Assembly (NCBI GenBank): GCA_964626735.1 | Contig: CAZVIJ010000048.1 | Coordinates: 1 to 13,648, forward strand | Reading direction: 5' to 3' | From: CAZVIJ01 sp964626735 | GTDB lineage: Bacteria > Patescibacteriota > Dojkabacteria > JAOAGR01 | Length of the DNA: 13,648 nt | In this document: positions 1 to 7,405 of the stretch, one piece after another | Layout of the letters: the number at the start of each line of letters is the position of its first letter | Position numbering within the stretch: position 1 is the stretch's first letter | Notes under the pieces: model-generated | Databases searched by the model: none | Told to the model about the DNA's origin: nothing | What the model saw: only the letters and a program-made list of their open reading frames with translations | Made by a program: the position numbers and the translations under genes

Positions 1-177
1 ACTACTCAAAAAGCATCAATGTCGAGAATAATATAAGGCGTATACCGAATATTATAAGGTCTTGCATTCACGTAAAAAACTAATATTTTATAGTACCCCG
101 ACCGACATACTGCTCACCAAAAAATGAGTAGTACGTAAGACTGGTCATATTTTTTTGACAATCCTTATGTAAGTAAT
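1..177 (+). promoter_or_regulatory. nrdJ upstream region
   Basis: AT-rich, non-coding as far as I can see. It holds a repeated TATAAGG (32-38 and 53-59), a possible weak promoter (TTGCAT at 62-67 and TATTTT at 84-89, spacer 16), a 9-bp hairpin at 108-133, and a run of T at 150-156. The TTGACA at 155-160 has no correctly spaced -10 before the start codon. I could not recognise a cobalamin riboswitch or a convincing NrdR box, although either would make sense for a B12-dependent reductase. No good Shine-Dalgarno sequence precedes the ATG at 178. Confidence 0.4.
108..133 (+). other. Hairpin upstream of nrdJ
   Basis: TACTGCTCA (108-116) pairs with TGAGTAGTA (125-133) over 9 bp with one G-U pair and an 8-base A-rich loop. 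The same right arm (TGAGTAGT, 125-132) is also exactly complementary to ACTACTCA at 1-8, so two mutually exclusive pairings are possible. A T-run follows only 16 bases later, so this is not a standard terminator. A role as a leader-RNA switch or a protein operator is speculation. Confidence 0.4.
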
Positions 178-2622
178 ATGTCAGACGTTACTCAGCAAAA
201 CAGCAATAGCAAATACGGCGGTGACACGATCAACCTAACCGAAAACGCTAAAACAGTCCTAATCAAGCGCTACCTCAGACGTGGTCTTGATGGGCAACCG
301 ATAGAAACGATAGAAGAGATGTTCGAACGAATCGCCCATACTATGGCCGATGTCGAAAACGAGCATGGCGGAGATTATGAAGGCACTAAGAAAAAGTTCT
401 ACGACCTGTTGACTAAGATCAAGTTCTTCCCGAATACTCCAACATTTACCGGAGCAGGCACTCCCTTGGGACAGCTCGCAGCATGTTTCGTACTTCCTCT
501 AGCCGATGATTTGGGAAAAGAATCAGAAGGAATCTTCAAAGTAATGCGGGATGCAGCCTTGATCCAACAAACGGGTGGAGGTAACGGATTCGCATTCTCA
601 CGACTGAGACCTAAGGGCGATGTCGTTAAAGGAAGCGCTGGTGTCGCCTCAGGTCCCGTATCGTTCTTGAGGGCATTCGACAATGCATTCGGCGTAATCG
701 CGCAAGGGGGTACTCGGCGTGGTGCAAACATGGGCGTCCTTAAGGTAACCCATCCGGATATCGAAGAGTTCGTGGAGTGCAAGGCTACCGAAGGTGATAT
801 CGCGAATTTCAACATCTCGGTTGCAATCACCGACGATTTCATGCAAGCAGTGAAGGATGATACCGACTTCAACCTCATCAACCCGCGTACGAACCAAGTA
901 GCTAAAACGGTCAAGGCACGCGAGCTTTTCGCAAAGATCATTAAATACGCCCACCACAACGGCGAACCGGGGGCTCTATTTATCGATGCAGCCAATCGAT
1001 CTAATCCCGTTCCCCAATTGTACGAATTGGAAGCTACCAATCCGTGCGGAGAGCAGTGGCTGGGGCCCTTCGAAAACTGCTGCCTCGGTTCCATCAACCT
1101 GTCGCAGCATGTAACTCCCGACGGCAAGGTTGACTGGGAAAAGCTCAAGGAAACTACACTTACCGCAGCACACTTCCTAGACAACGTCGTCTCGGCGAAC
1201 AAGTACGTTCCTGCAGTACCTGAATTGAGAAAAGCAGCGATGCGGGCTCGAAGAATCGGACTCGGCATCATGGGATTGGGAGATATGATGTACCACCTGG
1301 GTGTACGTTACGGTTCAGAGGAAGGACAGGAGTTTGCGGCGCAAGTCATGGAATTCGTCCGCTACTGGACGATGGTCAAGTCGATCGAGCTTGCTCGTGA
1401 ACGCGGTTCATTTACCGCTATCGAAGGATCTATCTACGACAAGAATAACTTCAAGTGGCAAAAACCAAAGCCGCTCAAGTCGTATTCGAGAAATTGGGGC
1501 AAGCCTGAACTCGATTGGGATCAAATCGTTGAGGATATCAAACAATACGGCATCAGGAACGCTTGCCAGACTACGATTGCCCCGACCGGCACCATCGCTA
1601 CCGTTGCAGGCTGCGAATCGTACGGATGCGAACCGGTATTCGCCCTTGCGTATATCAGGCACGTCAACGACAACGGAAAAGATCTCGAGCTGACATACAC
1701 CAGCCCGCTTTTCGAAACCGCTCTCGACAAGACCGACCTGACGAGCGAGCAAAAGCAGATCGCGATCGAAAGGATAATCCAAGAAGGAACCTGCCAGAAC
1801 ATCGAATTCCTGCCGGAATCGATCAAGCATACGTTCGTCGTATCGAGCGACGTTACCGCTGACGAGCACGTACGGATGCAAGCTGCAATGCAGGCATTCA
1901 TCGACAACAGTATTTCGAAGACGATCAACTTCCCCGAAGACGCTTCCGAGAAAGATGTTGAGAATGCATACTTCACGGCATGGGAATCTGGTTGCAAAGG
2001 TATTACCGTATACGTAACGGGTTCGAGAGAAAAGGTTGTGCTTGAAACGCATAAGACTAAAGCTGAGAAGGAAGGTAAAACAGAATCCGTTCCCGTACAA
2101 GAAGCTCAGAAGGCAGTCGAACAGTACAGGATGGCGATGCCGCGACCTGGTCTATTGCGTGGAGAAACGCAACGGATCGATACTCCGCTTGGCAAGGCGT
2201 ACGTAACCATTAACTGGGACGAAACCGGCGAGCCATTTGAAGTCTTCCTGAACGTCGGTAAGGCCGGCTCTGACATTGCCAGCGTCAGTGAAGCTATGGG
2301 ACGTTTGATTTCCTTGGTTCTTAGGCTTCCCTCCGACATCGCTCCAACCGAGAGAATTCAAAACGTTGTACGCGAGCTACGGGATATTGGAGGATCGTCT
2401 TCTGTAGGTTTCGGCCCCAACAAGGTGAAGTCACTCCCTGACGGTATCGCTCGGGCTTTGAAAACATATTCTAAGGAAGAAGTGCTGACAGTTGAATTAC
2501 CGCAGCACAATAAGATTTCTTACCAGAAAGTCGGCGACATCTGCAAGTCTTGCGGCGAAGCTCAGGCATTCGAAATGGAAGGCTGTGTTCGGTGTCTATC
2601 ATGCGGCTACTCAGAGTGCTAA
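178..2622 (+). CDS. nrdJ: Adenosylcobalamin-dependent (class II) ribonucleoside-diphosphate reductase
   Basis: Reduces ribonucleotides to deoxyribonucleotides for DNA synthesis, using a radical generated from adenosylcobalamin instead of a tyrosyl-radical subunit. The 814 residues carry the ten-stranded barrel core: GTPLGQLAAC with redox Cys103, the nucleotide loop QTGGGNGFAF (131-140), the active-site NPCGE with Asn288, Cys290 (thiyl radical) and Glu292, Cys301 as the likely redox partner of Cys103, and APTGTIA (468-474). A TSCPD domain (about 655-765) follows. The tail has clustered cysteines C789xxC792 and C803xxC806xxC809xxxxC814, which fits metal binding and/or a C-terminal thiol shuttle for re-reduction. 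Length is normal for the family. The start is supported by the conserved LTENA motif at residue 20 and by the lack of other in-frame starts before residue 48. It is a single gene with its own terminator. The organism must obtain cobalamin, which is an inference. Confidence 0.97.
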   Translation: MSDVTQQNSNSKYGGDTINLTENAKTVLIKRYLRRGLDGQPIETIEEMFERIAHTMADVENEHGGDYEGTKKKFYDLLTKIKFFPNTPTFTGAGTPLGQLAACFVLPLADDLGKESEGIFKVMRDAALIQQTGGGNGFAFSRLRPKGDVVKGSAGVASGPVSFLRAFDNAFGVIAQGGTRRGANMGVLKVTHPDIEEFVECKATEGDIANFNISVAITDDFMQAVKDDTDFNLINPRTNQVAKTVKARELFAKIIKYAHHNGEPGALFIDAANRSNPVPQLYELEATNPCGEQWLGPFENCCLGSINLSQHVTPDGKVDWEKLKETTLTAAHFLDNVVSANKYVPAVPELRKAAMRARRIGLGIMGLGDMMYHLGVRYGSEEGQEFAAQVMEFVRYWTMVKSIELARERGSFTAIEGSIYDKNNFKWQKPKPLKSYSRNWGKPELDWDQIVEDIKQYGIRNACQTTIAPTGTIATVAGCESYGCEPVFALAYIRHVNDNGKDLELTYTSPLFETALDKTDLTSEQKQIAIERIIQEGTCQNIEFLPESIKHTFVVSSDVTADEHVRMQAAMQAFIDNSISKTINFPEDASEKDVENAYFTAWESGCKGITVYVTGSREKVVLETHKTKAEKEGKTESVPVQEAQKAVEQYRMAMPRPGLLRGETQRIDTPLGKAYVTINWDETGEPFEVFLNVGKAGSDIASVSEAMGRLISLVLRLPSDIAPTERIQNVVRELRDIGGSSSVGFGPNKVKSLPDGIARALKTYSKEEVLTVELPQHNKISYQKVGDICKSCGEAQAFEMEGCVRCLSCGYSEC

Positions 2623-2644
2623 CAAAGTAGAAAAATATTATTAT

Positions 2645-2681
2645 CTAGCTACCGTTGCGATTTACGGTAGCTAGTTTTATT
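2645..2681 (+). terminator. Intrinsic terminator of nrdJ
   Basis: A perfect 11-bp stem, CTAGCTACCGT (2645-2655) with ACGGTAGCTAG (2664-2674), encloses an 8-base loop and is followed directly by TTTTATT. It lies 23 bases after the nrdJ stop codon and insulates nrdJ from the recombinase gene. It is the only textbook Rho-independent terminator I could find in the window. Confidence 0.9.
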
Positions 2682-2702
2682 AATTCAAGTTGATAAAATA
2701 AC

Positions 2703-2769
2703 TTCTGTAGTTGGAAACATTGTACTATAATGTATACATATTGAACGAACTATAAGATTCGTATAAAAA
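2703..2769 (+). promoter_or_regulatory. Promoter region of the recombinase gene
   Basis: A consensus -10 TATAAT (2726-2731) stands 17 bases after a weak -35, TTCTGT (2703-2708). A second possible promoter lies closer to the gene: TTGAAC (2741-2746) and TAAAAA (2764-2769), spacer 17, which would leave a leader of only about 5 bases. The 10-bp palindrome ATGTATACAT (2730-2739) overlaps the first -10. No Shine-Dalgarno sequence is visible before the ATG at 2781. Confidence 0.5.
2730..2739. repeat. Palindrome overlapping the recombinase promoter
   Basis: ATGTATACAT is a perfect 10-bp palindrome at the 3' edge of the -10 TATAAT. With the preceding bases it reads TAATGTATA, as in the middle of the E. 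coli dif site, but the flanking arm on the right matches dif poorly. It may be an operator for autoregulation or chance in AT-rich DNA. Confidence 0.35.
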
Positions 2770-2780
2770 CGTAAAATACT

Positions 2781-3647
2781 ATGAAGTATCCGATCATTTC
2801 TAAATTCGAAAACAAGCTAAAGGAAGACAACAAATCTATATATACGATAATCGCATACACTAAGGACATCGAACAATTCCTAGACTTTTGCAAAGAAGTG
2901 AAGAAAAAGGATCTCAACTTAATCGAGAGCTCGGATATCGAGGCATTCATAGAAGATAGGAAGAAAAAAGGATACACTCTCAAAAGCGTCTCGCGGAAAT
3001 TGAATAGCATCAAAACCTTTTTCCGTTTCGCAATCGACCAAAAACATATCGGCGACAATCCCTCAACTACAATCTCCCACCCGAAATTAGAATCCCATAT
3101 CCCCCGCGTATTAACGACGCAGGAATACCGAAGCCTTCGTGATGTCTGCCGGAAAGACCAACGTCTCTATTCCATCGTCGAGCTGCTTATACAAACGGGA
3201 ATGAAAATCGGTGAGCTCTGCAGGCTGGATCTTGACGATATAACGTATAAAAATGGTGTACCGGTTAAACTTCGCATCAAAAAATACGAATCAAGTCTTG
3301 AACGGGAGATCCCTTTGAATCAAGCCGGTTCACAAGCGATTTCAGATTATCTCGAGATTCGCCCAAAGTTCGACGATAAGAAAACCCTTTTCCTCACCAA
3401 AACGGGAAACCCACTCCTCATGAGAAATATCAGGTTCTACCTAGACCGAGCATTTAAGAAAGCAGGCATCAAAGACGCCACCGTCAACGATTTGAGAAAT
3501 ACCTTCATAGCCCACCACCTCGCTAAAGGCACCAGCATACTGTTCATTTCTCAGATCGTTGGGCATAAAAGAGTATCCACGACCGAGCGCTACGCAAATC
3601 TGCTCGGCATAAACCGGGAGAAGAACAATACGCTCGACGTGCTATAA
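2781..3647 (+). CDS. Xer-like tyrosine recombinase/integrase with altered catalytic residues
   Basis: A site-specific DNA recombinase that would form a covalent 3'-phosphotyrosyl intermediate. Residues 1-95 form the SAM-like N-terminal core-binding domain and about 105-285 the catalytic domain. The 288-residue length is typical of XerC/XerD-size proteins. Seen in the sequence: Lys142 in TGMKIGEL where the family normally has the first catalytic Arg (GLRxSEL), Lys167/Lys168 in the beta-hairpin, Asn236 instead of His in the HxxR box (NDLRNTF, Arg239 kept), His262 in GHKRVST, and the nucleophile Tyr271 in TERYANL. Two of the usual conserved residues are therefore replaced, while Arg239, His262 and Tyr271 remain. 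It may be a lineage-specific chromosome-dimer resolvase, a mobile-element integrase, or a weakly active relative. No phage or transposon genes surround it, which favours a housekeeping role. Confidence 0.88.
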   Translation: MKYPIISKFENKLKEDNKSIYTIIAYTKDIEQFLDFCKEVKKKDLNLIESSDIEAFIEDRKKKGYTLKSVSRKLNSIKTFFRFAIDQKHIGDNPSTTISHPKLESHIPRVLTTQEYRSLRDVCRKDQRLYSIVELLIQTGMKIGELCRLDLDDITYKNGVPVKLRIKKYESSLEREIPLNQAGSQAISDYLEIRPKFDDKKTLFLTKTGNPLLMRNIRFYLDRAFKKAGIKDATVNDLRNTFIAHHLAKGTSILFISQIVGHKRVSTTERYANLLGINREKNNTLDVL

Positions 3648-3657
3648 TCGATAGCAC
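3639..3657 (+). promoter_or_regulatory. Extended -10 promoter inside an inverted repeat, before the VTT-domain gene
   Basis: GTGCTAT (3639-3645) and ATAGCAC (3651-3657) form an inverted repeat around a 5-base centre. The left arm contains a perfect extended -10, TGCTATAAT (3640-3648), which also overlaps the TAA stop (3645-3647) of the recombinase gene. Predicted transcription start is near 3655, giving a leader of about 9 bases before the ATG at 3664. The repeat could be an operator or a small hairpin in transcripts arriving from the recombinase gene. Confidence 0.6.
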
Positions 3658-3663
3658 GAGGCG

Positions 3664-4404
3664 ATGCCGGATAATAAGCAGAATTCCCTACTCCAAGAAC
3701 TCGAGGAAAAGCCCTCCACATTCGTTACTTTTCTAAATACGTTCACATTAGCTGCAACAGTTGTATGCTATATGATTATTGCGTACCTTCTTTTGTTTCA
3801 TTTCCATCTCATTAGGGAATTTTTCAGCGATTATTCCTCGATTCAAAAATTCATCACACCTGAACTGAAGCTTCCGATTTTCCTGAGCGCCCTTTTCATA
3901 AGCGTAATACTCTCGATCAATCCTTTTGCCCAACTTGTCCCGATTACTTCGATGATTTCTTTCTTCTACGGCTTCAAGTACGGCATGATCTTTGCCATGC
4001 TATCGGTATTTATTTCTGAAGTGCTGACGCTGTATCTTTCAAGGAATCTCGGCAAGAAATTCGTCAAACGGATCTTGGGCGAAAAAAACTGGAATAAACT
4101 GAATCTGCTTGCCGATGAAGAAGGCACGTTGCCATTCTTTATCGCGCATCTCTTCCCTGTCTTTCCCGATTCTATCGTCGCGTGGGTAGCAGGAACTACG
4201 AACGTGCCGATCCTACGTATGGCTGTTATCGCACTTATCGCCCGTATACCCGGAAACTTGGTGACGGTACTGATCGGATCGGGTATCGTGACGAAAAATG
4301 TTTGGCTCACTGCCGGGCTCTTTATTACCCTCGTCTCGACGGCCTTCCTCATGAATAAATACCGCAAGAAAATTCTTGCTATGATGGATAGGAAAAAATC
4401 ATGA
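3664..4404 (+). CDS. VTT/SNARE-associated (DedA/TVP38-TMEM64-like) membrane protein
   Basis: An integral membrane protein of the superfamily whose members are linked to lipid-carrier flipping and membrane homeostasis. The 246 residues show hydrophobic segments near 24-48, 69-90, 93-125, 157-180, 183-206 and 213-231. The VTT domain features are present: FFYGFKYG (100-107), SRNLGKKF (126-133), then FPVFPDSIVAWVAG (164-177) and ARIPGN (193-198), the paired re-entrant-loop signature. The usual Arg in the R-x-x-P part of the second loop is not there (AHLFP). It ends in an ATGA overlap with the downstream glycosyltransferase, so both are probably made together and may act on the same lipid-linked glycan. 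That link is an inference from the overlap. Confidence 0.8.
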   Translation: MPDNKQNSLLQELEEKPSTFVTFLNTFTLAATVVCYMIIAYLLLFHFHLIREFFSDYSSIQKFITPELKLPIFLSALFISVILSINPFAQLVPITSMISFFYGFKYGMIFAMLSVFISEVLTLYLSRNLGKKFVKRILGEKNWNKLNLLADEEGTLPFFIAHLFPVFPDSIVAWVAGTTNVPILRMAVIALIARIPGNLVTVLIGSGIVTKNVWLTAGLFITLVSTAFLMNKYRKKILAMMDRKKS

Positions 4405-5546
4405 AGATATGTCTCGTCGTCGATGATTCAATTTACCGTTCTGGCGGCGTTCAGTATAATGTCCTGAATAACGCGAACTGGTTCAAAAATCACGGACATG
4501 CGGTTACCATTCTCCACGCAGAAAATCCTGATGTCGAAAAGATAATCGTACCGCGCGGCATAGAAATAATAAGCATAGCCGAAGGAAAGGATATCCGTGG
4601 CCTTAATTTGAACGGAAGCGTCTCCCCGTTCCCCGGATTCGCTGATCGCAAGAACATACGGAAAATTCTCGAGTCCAAACAATTTGACGTGGTACATTTC
4701 AATTATCCATTTTCCCCTTTTGTCTCCGGCCGTATCTTGAAAGAAGTGAAAAGATTAAGAAACTTAGGTAAGAAATCGCCCAAAACAGTTTGCTCGATGC
4801 AGATTTACGTCGAGGAGAAATTCGCAGCCAAAACGGCAAACATTTTGCTCTCCAAATACATGCGATCGGTATTGAAAACGGTCGACATATTTACGCATAG
4901 CTCAAAACCGACGCTAGATTACGGTCATGAGTACTTGCAAGTTGAAAGCGTACGCGTGCCGCTTGGAGTCGAGTCAATCGATATATCTTCCAAAACTGCC
5001 CTACAAAGCGAAAGTAAAGACCTTACAATTCTATTCCTAGGAAGGCTCGAAGAGCGAAAAGGCGTTATCGATTTCATAGAAGCACTGAATAAAATAAAAT
5101 CGCAGCTTGGAAAGACTTCTGTTACCATCGCTGGCGACGGCCCTCAACGCAGAGATGCGGAACGACTCGCGGCAACCTACCAATTGCCGGTCAAGTTCTT
5201 GGGAAGAGTCACGGATGAAGAACGCAATAATGCATATCTTTCAAGCGACATCGCGATCTTCCCTTCAAAATTCGGAGAGAGTTTTGGAATCGTTCTCGTA
5301 GAAGCGATGAATTACGGATGTGCCATCTGCGGGTACGCGAATCCTGGCTATCACGATACGATGAACCAATTTTCTGAACGCTGCCTCGTAGAACCGGGAA
5401 ATATCGGTAAACTGAGCGAGATGATATATGGCAAAATCAACGATCGGGCAGGTACGTTTAAAGAGGGGGTCCAACTTAAAAGCTATTTCGAAATGAACTA
5501 TAGCCTCGATGTTACCTGCGCTTCATTACTTAAGCTGTATCGCTAG
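4401..5546 (+). CDS. GT-B glycosyltransferase, family 4 (PimA/WaaG-like)
   Basis: Transfers a sugar from a nucleotide-sugar donor to an envelope acceptor, with retention of configuration, as known for family GT4. Seen: the N-terminal acceptor-side Rossmann domain with SGGVQ (14-18), the linker, then the donor domain with FLGRLEERKG (212-221), AGDGPQ (244-249), FLGRVTDEE (266-274), and the EX7E signature ESFGIVLVE with Glu293 and Glu301. The 381 residues are a normal length, and no membrane segment is visible. The start ATG overlaps the stop of the upstream membrane protein (ATGA) and is preceded by AGGA at a usable distance, so translation is coupled. Its TAG stop shares the CTAG at 5543-5546 with the stop of the convergent gene. 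Sugar and acceptor cannot be told from the sequence. Confidence 0.9.
   Translation: MKICLVVDDSIYRSGGVQYNVLNNANWFKNHGHAVTILHAENPDVEKIIVPRGIEIISIAEGKDIRGLNLNGSVSPFPGFADRKNIRKILESKQFDVVHFNYPFSPFVSGRILKEVKRLRNLGKKSPKTVCSMQIYVEEKFAAKTANILLSKYMRSVLKTVDIFTHSSKPTLDYGHEYLQVESVRVPLGVESIDISSKTALQSESKDLTILFLGRLEERKGVIDFIEALNKIKSQLGKTSVTIAGDGPQRRDAERLAATYQLPVKFLGRVTDEERNNAYLSSDIAIFPSKFGESFGIVLVEAMNYGCAICGYANPGYHDTMNQFSERCLVEPGNIGKLSEMIYGKINDRAGTFKEGVQLKSYFEMNYSLDVTCASLLKLYR
5543..5546. other. Shared CTAG: stop codons of two convergent genes
   Basis: The palindrome CTAG supplies TAG on the + strand (5544-5546, end of the glycosyltransferase) and TAG on the - strand (5545-5543, end of the 605-residue protein). 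The two genes overlap by four bases tail to tail. I see no terminator hairpin between or just beyond them, so their transcripts may run into each other. Confidence 0.95.
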
Positions 5547-7360
5547 GCACAAAGTGCTGCCATACGATACATCATTGGATCCAATTTCCGTATTCTGTCG
5601 AGTTGAGATTGCGTGAATGAAGTTAGTTCAATCGAACCAGCATTTGCAGGTCGTCCCGGTAACTGTCTTCGTCGTGGTCGGGCAGCGACTATCATCCTGC
5701 GCGGCAAATCAATTGAACCGTACATCTTGCCGTAACTCCATTGATTATATGCTGCCCGCTGGTCATCGTCATATCCGAGTACTCTTAAGTGCTCCTGATC
5801 TCCCTGCCGCAGCTGCGTATCGAGCGCCTCATGGGCGGCATCCCTACGAAGTGAATTCGATGAAGATGCAAATGGTTCAGAAAGCTCAAGTAAGGAATCT
5901 CTCCTGTTTTCGATGGCAAGTTGTACGGATGCAAGAAGAGCTACATCTTCGTCTCTTTTGTTTACTTCGTTAAGATCATTTTCTGCTCCCTGTATCTTCC
6001 GATCGAGGTTATCCGCGTAGTTTCCTGCAAGTTCGAGGGCAAAATCCTCATATTTGGTTGTCGGGATAAATTGCCGTTTGCCTCCATACTCCGGTTTATT
6101 GGTAACCTTTTCGTATGCGGGATCGAAAGCTTCCCACATGGCCTTTAGACGAGGATTCTGACAAACATCCCATTCGAACGAACCGGCCATCGGAGTCTTT
6201 CCCTGCCATAAGACCTTGCCCAAAATGCTCAACGTTCGATAGCGGTAAGTTGGCGTGTTGGCGAGCCTCTTCGCCTGTCTCGAATCAAGCCTTCCGTAAT
6301 ATTTCTTTAGCCTCTTAAAGTCTTCACGAGATACGCAATTGCGCGCCATCTCCACGAACATCATCTTTTTCCTGAAATCGTCAACGTGGTATCGTTCATT
6401 CCTCTGCCGTTCTTTCCCGGAAAGCTTACCGGGAAAGTACAGTATTTGCGCGAGCAGACTTTGTCTGGAATTTGGGTTGTTGAAAACACGCGCCAACTCG
6501 CCAACAGCTTGATCGCGTGAAGGCAAGGGGGTTTGAGCATCTGGCCTCCTGCCGGGATTAAGCCGATACCACATTGCGGTCAATAGATTACTGCGTACAC
6601 CTTGCACATCGCGAACCCGTTCGCTCGCCTTTTTTCGTTTTTTTTCGATACTTTTCTTTAATCGTTCAACACGCGAAAATGCATAGAGCGAAGCACCGGT
6701 GAGCGTTTCTACCGCAGGGGCTACATTAATGGTCGGATTCGGCTCTGCCGAAGGTACCTCCTGCCCATTCCGGATTCGTGTATTTCGATCCATTATTGTT
6801 TGCAATCTCAATCGAGCGATTTGTACTCCAGCTCGAACGAGCTTCAATTCCTTGAACGATTTGGCGACTGTCCCGAACGGCATTTTCTCAAGCAGGCCGA
6901 AAGCGGTATCGTTTGCGCGAGCAATATTCGAGTAGAATCTGTTGCCGAACGCTTCGTACTTTTCAGATACCAGTTGAGGTTCAGCATTTGCTCGTGCATC
7001 TGGCTGTGCAGGCGCCTGAACTTGTCGAGCAGGGTTTTGTGCTCCCAAGTTTGTTGTCGTAATCGTATGAGGAGCCTGTCCATTGATATAACCGCGTTGC
7101 GGCGGCGGATAATGCGGCTGCGGCATTACTCCGCTCGCGGCATCCGGCAACCGAGCTGCAGGAAATACTCCTGCAGGATTCACCGGTTGATGCGCAACGG
7201 GAGGCGGCGCTACGTACGGACTCACAGTGGGTCCCATATTATATTGGTGGATGACGTACTGATGTCGTTGATCGAAAACGGTGCCGACATGCACGCTCGC
7301 ATCCGGAGTCAATGTTGGCAATCGCGTAGTCTCGCCCGTAACCGGTTCTACTGGATTCAT
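5543..7360 (-). CDS. Uncharacterised 605-residue protein with a proline-rich N-terminus
   Basis: I do not recognise this protein. Residues 1-130 are rich in Pro, Ala, Gln and Thr (for example VAPPPVAHQPV near 50-60) and probably disordered. Residues 131-200 look helical. A strongly basic stretch at 231-250 (VERLKKSIEKKRKKASERVR) may be a short coiled coil or a nucleic-acid-binding patch. Residues 280-560 are helical, charged and rich in Tyr, Arg and Lys. The C-terminal region has RPRRRQLPGRP (561-571). No signal peptide or membrane helix is evident, so it should be soluble unless exported by another route. Only two or three Cys occur (342, 400, 604). It is the last - strand gene after the pilin-like gene and has its own promoter. 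It could be an envelope- or pilus-associated scaffold, a DNA/RNA-binding protein, or an effector, but none of these is shown by a motif. Confidence 0.85.
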   Translation of the reverse strand: MNPVEPVTGETTRLPTLTPDASVHVGTVFDQRHQYVIHQYNMGPTVSPYVAPPPVAHQPVNPAGVFPAARLPDAASGVMPQPHYPPPQRGYINGQAPHTITTTNLGAQNPARQVQAPAQPDARANAEPQLVSEKYEAFGNRFYSNIARANDTAFGLLEKMPFGTVAKSFKELKLVRAGVQIARLRLQTIMDRNTRIRNGQEVPSAEPNPTINVAPAVETLTGASLYAFSRVERLKKSIEKKRKKASERVRDVQGVRSNLLTAMWYRLNPGRRPDAQTPLPSRDQAVGELARVFNNPNSRQSLLAQILYFPGKLSGKERQRNERYHVDDFRKKMMFVEMARNCVSREDFKRLKKYYGRLDSRQAKRLANTPTYRYRTLSILGKVLWQGKTPMAGSFEWDVCQNPRLKAMWEAFDPAYEKVTNKPEYGGKRQFIPTTKYEDFALELAGNYADNLDRKIQGAENDLNEVNKRDEDVALLASVQLAIENRRDSLLELSEPFASSSNSLRRDAAHEALDTQLRQGDQEHLRVLGYDDDQRAAYNQWSYGKMYGSIDLPRRMIVAARPRRRQLPGRPANAGSIELTSFTQSQLDRIRKLDPMMYRMAALCA

Positions 7361-7372
7361 ACTTCTTGATCC

Positions 7373-7401
7373 ACTTTACAAGGTGTACTGGCGCATGTAA
7401 A
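7373..7401 (-). promoter_or_regulatory. Promoter of the 605-residue protein gene
   Basis: On the - strand, TTTACA (7401 to 7396, five of six matches to -35) and TAAAGT (7378 to 7373, four of six matches to -10) are separated by 17 bases. Predicted transcription start is near 7366, giving a leader of only about 6 bases before the ATG at 7360. It overlaps the intergenic gap after the pilin-like gene, so the orphan can be expressed separately. Confidence 0.65.
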
Positions 7402-7405
7402 GGAT

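Noticed and set aside
155..160. TTGACA before nrdJ as a perfect -35
   Set aside because: A -10 at the right distance would fall on or after the ATG at 178. The nearby TAATAT (174-179) is only 13 bases away, which is too short.
399..1271. A 290-residue open frame on the - strand inside nrdJ, and other long antisense frames near 1408-2100
   Set aside because: They lie entirely opposite the highly conserved nrdJ coding sequence and show no recognisable domains, start signals or protein-like composition. They are frame shadows.
6800..7369. A 189-residue open frame on the + strand opposite the 605-residue protein
   Set aside because: It is opposite a longer frame that has a promoter (TTTACA-17-TAAAGT) and protein-like helices. 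It has no start signal and odd composition.
7374..7402. Inverted repeat CTTTACA/TGTAAAG in the gap after the pilin-like gene, as a terminator or operator
   Set aside because: The arms coincide with the -35 and -10 of the orphan gene, which resemble each other as an inverted repeat. There is no T-run.
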